From positions 186,001-250,000 of the forward strand of contig JACKQL020000014.1 of the NCBI GenBank assembly GCA_018296165.2: a DNA stretch of 64,000 nucleotides. Direction: 5' to 3'. The number at the start of each line of letters is the position of its first letter. Position 1 is the stretch's first letter. The notes beneath the pieces were generated by a model. That model saw only the letters and a program-made list of their open reading frames with translations, was not told where the DNA came from and did no database searches. This stretch comes from Termitomyces sp. T153 (taxonomy: Eukaryota; Basidiomycota; Agaricomycetes; Agaricales; Lyophyllaceae). Of this stretch, positions 57,019-64,000 are shown one piece after another. Position numbers and translations under genes: made by a program.

Positions 57019-57352
57019 CTCACAGCTATTGATCCCAACCTTGTTCTACATCCACTCCAACTTCTTGAGTACATCAAGTATGACAATGTGGTCCATTGTC
57101 ATAACATCACCATCAATACCTATATGCCTGCTGGCTATACCAAGTTCACTGCCACCTATAACTTATCCAAGGGAGATGACCTCTGCAAATTTGCTACCTG
57201 GAATGAGACAACATCTTCTTACAACATCAACAACTTCTCCATTCCCTCCAGTCTCCCGACCTTCCCCTTCTGTGACAGCCAATACAATGACTTACATGTA
57301 TTCAGATTGCTCAGTCTAATGGAGATATTGATCAGGATTGATGGGAGATGAC

Positions 57353-57617
57353 AAAGGACACTCTTCTTTGCCCCCACTGCAAAGCTGTCAAAAACTAAGC
57401 TCATGCTAACTTGTGCAAGGAGGAGAAGGCTTGGAAAAAACATTGCTATGAGGAAGCTCACCCTGAGGGGTTCTCAGTCAGATGCTCCAAGGGTAAATCT
57501 AGCTGCCAGAACAAGAAATCCTGTCATTCCTGCAAGGGCAAGAACATTCATTATTCTTCTTCCTCCTCTGATGGCAAAGACAATGAGAAGATGGCTGAGG
57601 ACAAATCTGCTGTGTAA
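57353..57617 (+). CDS. Cys/His-rich ORF at the 3' end of element E
   Basis: It reads LLCPHCKAVK, a stop or frame edge, then LCKEEKAWKKHCYEEAHPEG, RCSKGKSSCQNKKSCHSCKG and a Ser-rich tail, ending TGTAA at 57617. The spacing of Cys and His suggests a metal-binding module. It may be the C-terminal part of the post-integrase ORF, separated by a stop at 57349-57351. It lies 216 bp before the 3' LTR. Confidence 0.4.
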
Positions 57618-57832
57618 TCATTCCCCTCCCCATACCACAGTCTGATTCTGTTTTGATACTTCACACTTACACACTCAACACTCCTTCAAACCTTATTAAC
57701 TTCAACTCCAAAATCAAGCATTCAAGCCTGACTATACACTCATTCATCATTCCAATTCCTTCACTAACCCTATTTGAACTATGAGGCATCCTTCACCAAA
57801 TTCACAATACCTGGAGGGCATATTTAGCAACC
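57618..57832. other. 3' untranslated part of element E
   Basis: C/T- and A-rich, no ORF. A weak purine stretch CTGGAGGGCATA precedes the 3' LTR and could be the polypurine tract. Confidence 0.45.
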
Positions 57833-58065
57833 ATGACTGGTCTCTAGTTATTTCAGACTTATCTTTGATCACCTATTCCTCCTATATTTCGTGCCTTCCT
57901 GTTGCTTACTACTTTCAACCTATTGCGGAGCTACAGGTATATAAACCCTCGTGGTGTACCAAGTAGACAGTACTTCCCAATTCTCAGAGCTTACACCCAT
58001 TCTATCATTGTGCGAAGACTCTTACTTCTCATGTGACCTCACCGTTTCCTCACACTGAGGTTACA
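57833..58065 (+). repeat. 3' LTR of element E (233 bp)
   Basis: It aligns over its full length with the left copy, beginning TTTAGCAACC (TG changed to TT) and ending GAGGTTACA. The same TATATAAACCC box is present. It keeps several CpG that are TpG or CpA in the left copy. Confidence 0.9.
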
Positions 58066-58580
58066 ACACTGATGCATGGAAAAACTCTGAAATGTGAGAC
58101 CTTGGACCTACTGTCATTGGCCCAGCATCCGCCATACTAACGACCCTTCCATTAAGATGTCTCTGGCATCCTTCCTCGAATGAGAAAAATTACAAAACTT
58201 GGCACCTTCATACTTCGTATACTAGAGATGTAAGTTTCTTATTTTCTAAGGAATCCGTAGGATATTGATGGAAGCCGAAGTCATCCGAAATCTCGTTTCA
58301 TATCTGGGTCACCGACAGAATCATGGCACTGAGTCCGCACATCGTGAGCACGGCTGTGATGTAATTGTCGGCGCTTTCCGCGCAGAGGCCTCCGAAAATA
58401 TTCCTTACCCTCGGAACCCGCATCCACGTTGATCCTCTCTTGCGGTGCTCCCATCTCTGATCACCAACTGACATGGAACCCACGGCGATTTAAACGAATC
58501 ATATTCCACAATACAATTATGAGTGCTATTATAAGCAATAGAAATACATGACATGACATGAAGGGTGTCTATGATTACTA
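58066..58580. other. 3' flank of the phosphodiesterase gene
   Basis: It begins with the ACACT duplication of element E. From about 58120 it is CpG-containing host DNA. No supported gene. The last part must hold the 3' untranslated region of the gene to its right. Confidence 0.5.
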
Positions 58581-60670
58581 CTATAGATATTTATCCCAGA
58601 ATCCAAGAGTACCATTGTTGGGCGCGGCGAATTTCCCAATTCCCAAGATTTTGATGACAAGGTTATAGATCTCGACATTGGTGAAGCGCTCCATGATGTA
58701 GGTATTACTTGAAGTCGAGTGCCAATGGCTGCCCTCTTGTGGCTTGGTACCAGACTGATGCAGCGCCTTCGCATCAGTGGAGAACGGTCCATGAGCGACG
58801 AACATCGCATGCATTGATAGCTCGTCGTTATCGTACCCGTGGTTCTAAACGTACGATCAACGTCTCGCAACTGAGATTGAGTAGAATGAATGAGTATACG
58901 TACCCCCTTACTCATGCCGGTATCGCCCTGCTGGTGAGTCGTAAGCACGTACCCAATCTTCGGCACGACATAGATCGGGGCAATCCTCGCCGAATGCGAA
59001 AAATGATACCGCTCCGGCATCGTCTCGTGTGTATAGACATTGAACTTCTCTGGGTTCTCTTCCGCTGCTCTGAGCAGCAGCTCGAGGTACTTTGTGGAAT
59101 TCGAGGAAGGTCGGAATCGGATACCCATGGCCGGCCAGCCATCTTCGTGCTCGATATCAGCGAGACCTTGTTCACCGATAATGTCGTCCATGTACACTAG
59201 CTCAGGGTGGGAGGTGTCCGTCATCCCATGGTCGCTCACAAATACGATGTCGACGATGTCAGTGAGGTTACGCGCGTGCAGGGCGAACTGGAGGTCCTTT
59301 GCAAAGGAATCGACTTCGCTGAGAGTGCGCTGGATGGAATCTCTCAGTTGCGTTGGGTCGATAAACAAGAGAGTATACTGACGTTGACTCGGGCAGACAT
59401 CGGGCCCGTCGCATGGCCAGCTTGATCGAGAGACGGCTCATAGGCTTCAGAAAGAAAGTGAATATCAGAAAATGATAGGTGGAATAGGCCAATATACCTA
59501 CCCATGATGAGCTGCGGCCTCAATTCATCAGGAAGATCGATCCATTCAAGAATTTGGTTGAGTTTCTTGGGTAGTGATACATGATCCTTCCAAGGAACGA
59601 AATATGTTGATCTTGCGCCAGTCCGGGTTTTCGGAGGACCTGGCCTGTACATGAAATGAGGTCTTGGACTGAGATGTGTATGAGAAACATAGCACTAACC
59701 ACATGAGGTTGGCCGTGATAACACCCGCCTTTCCTGCCGTTTCCCACATCTGGAAAGGAACTTAGTACGGAGTTGTTCGAAATCAGCAGATAAAATTCGA
59801 CGTACCGGTTCGCCATGCCACCAATCAGGATTCCAACAAGATTTTATACTGTGATAATGGAATGTATCCTGTGTTTCAGGGTCCCAAAAGTTCTAAATTC
59901 AATAGGTTGAGTAGATGCTGTTTGCTTAGCATGGACTGCCATACGTTTGCCACGATTCCATGAGACTCGGCGTACAAACCGGTCCTGCATCTAGAGTGTT
60001 AGAGCGGAGAGGATGAAAGATGTTAAAGACGCACATTAGGGCCCAATGGTTACTACAGGCATTACATTCGCATCAACACCACATTTTGTCTAGTCAAATA
60101 CGGGCGGTCACTCACGGGAATGTCAATGTCTGTGATTTAGTTGAAATCAAACTACCAATTGTATTGACTGTAGGTTACCCACAGGAAATACAGGCTTCAT
60201 CGATTTAGCTCGCAATCCATTTTCACTAATTTGAAGAAGGTGTGGCGTGAGACCACGATCTAGGTAGTCCGCTCTGTGATTATCCATTCAACGAAAAAAA
60301 GAGGCATCCAGTGTTGCAATACGAACCTAAGACCATCAATAGACACTATAAGCACAGTGCGCTTGAATTCGTGTGTACCATTCGAGAGCAAATTGTCCCC
60401 TTTGTACCATCCGGATAATCTATGGGTCGAGGGTGCCACCGGACCACATAAAAGCGTTCGAACGAAGGCGCCCGAGACAAGGAAGGCAATGAAGAAAGTA
60501 GCAGCTCCAACTATCCGCTTGCTGGACCACGTGTTGGTGTCGACGAATTCGCTGTCCTGCTTCAGACCTGGAGAGCGAGCGCCAGACAGGAGGCCTTCCT
60601 CCTCTTCAACGTGAATTTGTGGCTTGTTAGACAACCAGGTCATCTTTCCAGTATGACTGGCGGATGACAT
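58581..60670 (-). CDS. ectonucleotide pyrophosphatase/phosphodiesterase (NPP family), type II membrane protein, 512 aa, 11 exons
   Basis: Exons (minus): 60670-60327, 60273-60183, 60129-60116, 60052-60035, 59984-59945, 59892-59806, 59749-59700, 59644-59502, 59444-59383, 59329-58904 and 58844-58581. All ten introns are 50-63 nt and the frame closes exactly. A cytosolic N-terminus is followed by one membrane span (about 53-74: IVGAATFFIAFLVSGAFV). The catalytic domain has all expected residues of the alkaline-phosphatase superfamily NPPs: Asp 112 in VSIDGLR, nucleophile Thr 146 in FPTLTFPNHW, Asp 269 and His 273 in LDQAGHATGP, Asp 316 and His 317 in SDHGMTD, and His 427 in GNHGYDND. The family hydrolyses nucleotides and other phosphodiesters outside the cell or in the vacuole; in yeast, NPP proteins serve phosphate scavenging. 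N-glycosylation sequon NGTH at 97. Looks intact and is the best-supported host gene here. Two exons are only 14 and 18 nt. Confidence 0.93.
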
Positions 60671-62410
60671 AGTGGCAAAGAACACCGTCCAAGAGTTGCT
60701 AAGCGAGCGAGTGTGACAGATGGTTGTATATGGATAAGAGAGGAGCACACGTGGCACAGATCAAGGAGGATTCAAACTCATACAGAAGACGCCGTACCAA
60801 GTCGTGTGGGGGCCAGTACCCACACTTGATTCAACATATCACATTCGAATGAATATTAATAGCAAATCTTGGATGCTACTAAAACACCTTTCCCCTTAAG
60901 TGCTGGAGCCAATATCACGGTCTTTCCCTCCGGCCAAGGCCATGCATGAAGACACTCTTTACGACATCCTAATATCAAGAGATCCTAAGTAGCCAAAAAC
61001 TAAACAAGAACAAGGGACCAATCTCCTGTAAATACTCGGAAATACATCTGTTATGCACTTCAACGTTCGACGTTCGACGTTCAAGACCTATATTCCGTTA
61101 AGTTGACATTGAGGATACAGTGAGAATGTACGGGTGGCCTGAGTTGATTGATTTATCTACAACTTACTGTCTTGCAGTATCGCAGCATCGTTATATCTTG
61201 GCGTGCAAAACTGAACAGACATATCATCCTAGGCCCCAATCAAAAAAATCTGATAAACCCAAATTCGTCTGGAGCGGCAACAGCGACGAAATGATTTAAC
61301 TCTCAAGAAAGTAGCGAAAAATTATTGTTGTAACACCTCGAACTTACCTGCTAAGAGTAATTCAGCAGCTACGACGACAGCCTCTGATCAATAAGGACGG
61401 GAAGACATGGCAAACTATGAAGGTCGTCAGCATTGCACATAATATTAGACCCTCTGGAGATCAACCCACTTGATTAACCACGTAATGACGAAGATGTTGA
61501 ATATCCGTGTTGGAGGGAGTTGAGCTACAAAGCACTCAAGAACGTTTTCATAAGCGCATTCATACCAGCAATAACCAATGCGTGGTCACTCGCCATAGGG
61601 CCAGAAACAGTCCGTAGCTACACGAAACCAGGTGAGTCAACTTGAAGGAGAGACCAATATGAGTAATCTAAACTGAACCATTTTAGATCTACAGGGGATA
61701 TTCATAGTGATCATCATAACGAGGCCTATATGAACATTCAATGGTCTTCGGAGGCCTTGACTGTGGGAGTACAAACAGATGTCCGAAGTCACGGCGAATA
61801 TGCAAGAGGCACACTGTAGCACCAACACACTTTACAATCATCACACTAATTCTCGCACATGGATACTTCATCTCTACGTGGTGACAATCGAGAATACAGC
61901 ATGATGTACAAATGACCTGGGTTAATTGATTTGGAGTTGGGCACGACACAGTTTCATCTGATGTCGCACAGATTTCTTAGACATCTAGACGATGGCTAGG
62001 AAAAAATTCCCTGTATATCTTGACGACGGCCAGGGATATGTAGGCACTTGGGTGAAAAGATCGTACTTTTTAAAAACCAATTATATGACAGGATCAGAAC
62101 GCACCTAGACTTCAAAAGCCTAAGGCCGCAACAACGGTCTCATGATAAGACATCCAAAGGAACCTACAAATCGATCAACATCAGGCAGGAGATATACAAT
62201 CGATAGCGACGAACCACTTGATCTGCGACCAAGATGGCGCCTATAAACCGAGCTGGTTTCGTAGCTGGAAAAAATTGAGCACAGGTACAGAACTTCACGA
62301 CGACGGAAAGGACTCACTCAAAAGACTACAAATGACCAGCGCCGCTGTTGGGGTTCAGTGACCGACAGGTCGATGAGCCAAAGAAAGCAGTAAGCAGAAG
62401 GAAAGAGCAT
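60671..62410. other. long intergenic region, no supported gene
   Basis: CpG-containing host DNA of 1.7 kb. The first 200 bp probably hold the phosphodiesterase promoter. A CGTTCGACGTTCGACGTTCAA triplet repeat lies at about 61065-61085. Short frames have no domain. Several minus-strand donor-like sites are present, so a poorly conserved or non-coding transcript cannot be excluded. Confidence 0.5.
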
Positions 62411-62494
62411 CTATATAAGGCCCGGGTCACTTGAGGGCTGGCACACATAAACTTCATCACAGCTTCTGAGCGGGCTCATATCACATGTCTAGAG
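62411..62494 (+). promoter_or_regulatory. possible promoter with TATA box and start of a spliced gene
   Basis: CTATATAAGG at 62411-62420 is a strong TATA box. About 65 bp later ATG TCT AGA G (62484-62493 region) runs into GTGAGT, a consensus 5' splice site, at 62495. Exons beyond are not clear, perhaps because repeats begin near 62850. Confidence 0.4.
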
Positions 62495-62526
62495 GTGAGT
62501 TATGTCCCAATCGGGACATAACTCAC
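62495..62526. other. perfect 14-bp hairpin at a splice-donor-like site
   Basis: GTGAGTTATGTCCC, loop AATC, GGGACATAACTCAC. Every base of the arms pairs. The first six bases are a consensus splice donor. Confidence 0.9.
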
Positions 62527-62575
62527 ATAAGTGTAATAGCCATCGCATCGTAGTTTCCCACATGTATTTTTTGGT

Positions 62576-62851
62576 ATGACTTATGCTCTTTGCGACCTTC
62601 GTGACTGTTCTTTGCGACGTGTTATGCCAGATCCCAAGACGAAATCAAATCATGGTAGTGCCCATCCAGGCGCATTTCGACCACCGATGAACCTTCACCA
62701 GCAGCAAAGGCTCTTCACAAGCAACTTTGTTCCAGGTCCCACAGGACAACCGAGCACATTCTTTGCCAGTGCTAGAAAAGACAAATATACAGATAATGAT
62801 ACTGTTCATGGTACTCAGCAACAGTCAGGTGTATCAGGTATGTACTATTGA
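62576..62851 (+). CDS. possible exon of a host gene, unknown
   Basis: An open frame that may start at MPDPKTKSNHGSAHPGAFRP (62624) and continues HQQQRLFTSNFVPGPTGQPS. It is CpG-containing up to about 62770 and CpG-poor afterwards, so its 3' end may be repeat DNA. It could be a later exon of the gene starting at 62484. No domain. Confidence 0.3.
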   Translation: MTYALCDLRDCSLRRVMPDPKTKSNHGSAHPGAFRPPMNLHQQQRLFTSNFVPGPTGQPSTFFASARKDKYTDNDTVHGTQQQSGVSGMYY

Positions 62852-63001
62852 TGATGATGTGAGAACATACTGTATACCTCTTTTAAATCCAAATATTCTT
62901 ACTTCCAAAGAATATGCACATCTACAGTCTGAGTGATAATCAATTCAGACTGTTGAGGATGTTGAAGGGCAAGGGAATCCTCATGTGGAAAGAAAATCTA
63001 T

Positions 63002-63232
63002 TTGATAACATTGTTAGATTTGATGAATCAAGCAGAGGCTGAAGCTGCAGCTGAGAATGATTTGCAAGGAGTACATATTGAATATCTTTTGGGATTAACA
63101 GATAGATTGAATGAAGAAATTAAAACATCTCAAATGCCAAGCTGCTACAAGAATGGTACATTCTGGATCCATCCCAAAAATCCTCTCTTGCCACTTCTTC
63201 AACAAAAAATGGACCAAGTGGCTATTCACTGA
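63002..63232 (+). pseudogene. transposon-like ORF fragment, unknown
   Basis: A frame of 76 codons contains NQAEAEAAAENDLQGVHIEY and YKNGTFWIHPKNPLLPLLQQ. It stops next to the partial A-family LTR at 63236. CpG-poor. The GTFWIHP style looks like mobile-element proteins but I cannot name the family. Confidence 0.3.
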
Positions 63233-63235
63233 CTG

Positions 63236-63545
63236 TGTAAGGGTGACCTCTGGAGGCTGTGGCTCAGTCACACAACTGGCAGAGGGAGATCCAAAGTCTA
63301 TTCAGCATCTACAAGAAGTTCTAGAGTTCTAGCTACTCACCTGGCAGAGGGAGATCCAAAGAGAACAAGTCTAAGGATCTCCAATGCCAGTGTTCAGAAA
63401 ATTTACTCTAGAGCTTCCAGAAAAAACACCCAACAACAACCAAATCAGTAAAGCAGAAATCCATTGTAAATGGCCTTGATTTCCAGACTCCCAGCACATG
63501 ACCATGTACAAAGCCCTTGGTCAAAAGTACTTGTGTCCTGGACTG
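63236..63545 (-). repeat. partial LTR of the A family
   Basis: It starts TGTAAGGGTGACCTCTGG and follows the solo LTR at 29438 through AGAACAAGTCT and AAATCCATTGTAAATGGCC to about 63545, where homology stops, so its end is truncated. Confidence 0.82.
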
Positions 63546-64000
63546 CTCCTTAATCAGCAACCACCATCATCCCTTTCAGGGTCCTGGAAGTCCACAGATA
63601 GTAGGTAGCAAATTCAAGCACACAGTGCACTTTCTGTCCAAAATAGGCCTTTAAGCCAACCCCAATACCCACTGCACCTCCCTTGCCCATCCCCCTCATT
63701 ACCACCTGGAATGCCCACAATGTCCAGGCCCCCCCCAAACTGCCCTCCAGTGGTGCCAGTCACACTGGGACCCCAGTTTCCCCCCCAACAGCTTCTGACT
63801 CACTCCAAGTTCAACATACTCCTCAGTTGGGTGCTAGCTGGCAAGCCATATGACCACATGAAGCTTGCCCACATGCTCATGACTGTGGCCATTGGCTCAA
63901 AGAAAGGGATTAAAACTTGAAGGAGACATGAAGAATGCAGTCCTCACAATCATGCTGCTTATGGAAGACAATGTCAATGACAAGGTCTTGGAGGCACTCA
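63546..64000. other. repeat-like DNA to the window edge
   Basis: CpG-poor and C-rich. A plus-strand frame (63711-63920) has FNILLSWVLAGKPYDHMKLA but no recognised domain. It may be a fragment of a further mobile element running past the edge. Confidence 0.35.

Larger units (their letters stand above)
42194..57351 (+). pseudogene. element E post-integrase ORF, split by element D (unknown function)
   Basis: The frame 42194-42498 continues exactly in phase at 57024-57351 once element D and one copy of CTCAC are removed, giving 210 codons without a stop. Content: DDLQMFSGSIYFNIYKAPLF in the first part; LEYIKYDNVVHCHNITINTY and KGDDLCKFATWNETTSSYN in the second. No domain recognised. A further Cys/His-rich frame follows at 57353. 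An extra ORF after integrase is unusual for Gypsy elements outside env-like or captured genes. Confidence 0.5.
33555..58065 (+). mobile_element. Ty3/Gypsy retrotransposon E, host of a nested insertion stack
   Basis: LTRs at 33555-33798 and 57833-58065 are flanked by the identical 5-bp duplication ACACT (33550-33554 and 58066-58070). Between them, on the plus strand, lie gag, a CCHC knuckle, protease, RT, RNase H, integrase and an extra ORF after integrase. It contains a solo D-family LTR (37101-38138) and complete element D (42499-57018). Without these insertions it would be roughly 9 kb. In-frame stops show it is inactive. Confidence 0.92.

Noticed and set aside
58298..58483. minus-strand ORF downstream of the phosphodiesterase as an extra exon
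   Set aside because: The gene model already ends at a stop at 58581, with length and motifs as expected for the family. No splice site links the two.
58529..59368. single 279-codon minus-strand frame as the phosphodiesterase C-terminus
   Set aside because: It reads through introns at 58845-58903 and 59330-59382. The spliced model keeps the His motif GNHGYDND, which the unspliced frame lacks.
1..64000. tRNA or rRNA genes
   Set aside because: No cloverleaf with A and B boxes or conserved rRNA segment was recognised by eye. A tRNA scan would be needed to exclude degenerate tRNAs.

Overview
The window reads as repeat-rich chromosomal DNA of a filamentous basidiomycete, probably Agaricomycetes. 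The reasons are introns of about 47-65 nt with GT..AG ends in every spliced gene, a degenerate kinase of the type that is multicopy in mushrooms, chromodomain Ty3/Gypsy elements, and a fungal-type RepHel Helitron. No species is claimed. Only two host genes can be modelled end to end: a kinase-like protein (23010-24629, +, six exons, 446 aa) and a type II membrane ectonucleotide pyrophosphatase/phosphodiesterase (58581-60670, -, eleven exons, 512 aa). Both sit in CpG-containing DNA. Nearly everything else is transposon, mostly CpG-poor.

Layout. 1-1141: decayed repeat with a small spliced Cys-containing ORF. 1142-6341: Ty3/Gypsy element A (-), 3' LTR kept and 5' end lost. 6342-14240: remnants of a different Gypsy lineage, element C (-), with an antisense ORF fragment. 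14368-15119: plus-strand Gypsy piece. 15120-21089: Gypsy element B (-) with both LTRs and a 4-5 bp target duplication. 21262-21998: 3' end of a pogo/Tigger-like DNA transposon. 22000-25238: host DNA with the kinase gene. 25239-25790: 3' end of a Copia element. 25817-27024: ubiquitin-protease-like ORF fragment split by a 787-bp retroposon with 13-bp duplications. 27950-32850: Copia element F (-), carrying a solo A-family LTR and a 93-bp retroposon. 33555-58065: a nest of three mobile elements. 58066-62850: host DNA. 62850-64000: mixed fragments with another partial A-family LTR.

The nest is the most informative part. Gypsy element E (+) has 233-244 bp LTRs and the duplication ACACT. It is interrupted at 42499-57018 by element D (-), an LTR element with about 1.2-kb LTRs, the duplication CTCAC and a 4.46-kb interior in which I find no reverse transcriptase or integrase. 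The left LTR of D is itself interrupted by an apparently intact Helitron (43036-50721) encoding a 1,849-residue Rep/PIF1-helicase protein and ending in a 59-bp minisatellite and a strong compound hairpin. E also carries an older solo LTR of the D family (37101-38138, duplication CCTGA).

Two LTR families (D and A/B) have, next to the 5' LTR, an 11-12 nt sequence that is the exact reverse complement of a sequence inside their own LTR. In D that site lies 32 nt downstream of a TATA box in all three LTR copies. This matches the self-priming known for Tf1/sushi retrotransposons and is inferred here from sequence alone. CpG loss by C-to-T change explains much of the decay, including a target duplication now reading CCAAG on one side and CTGAG on the other.
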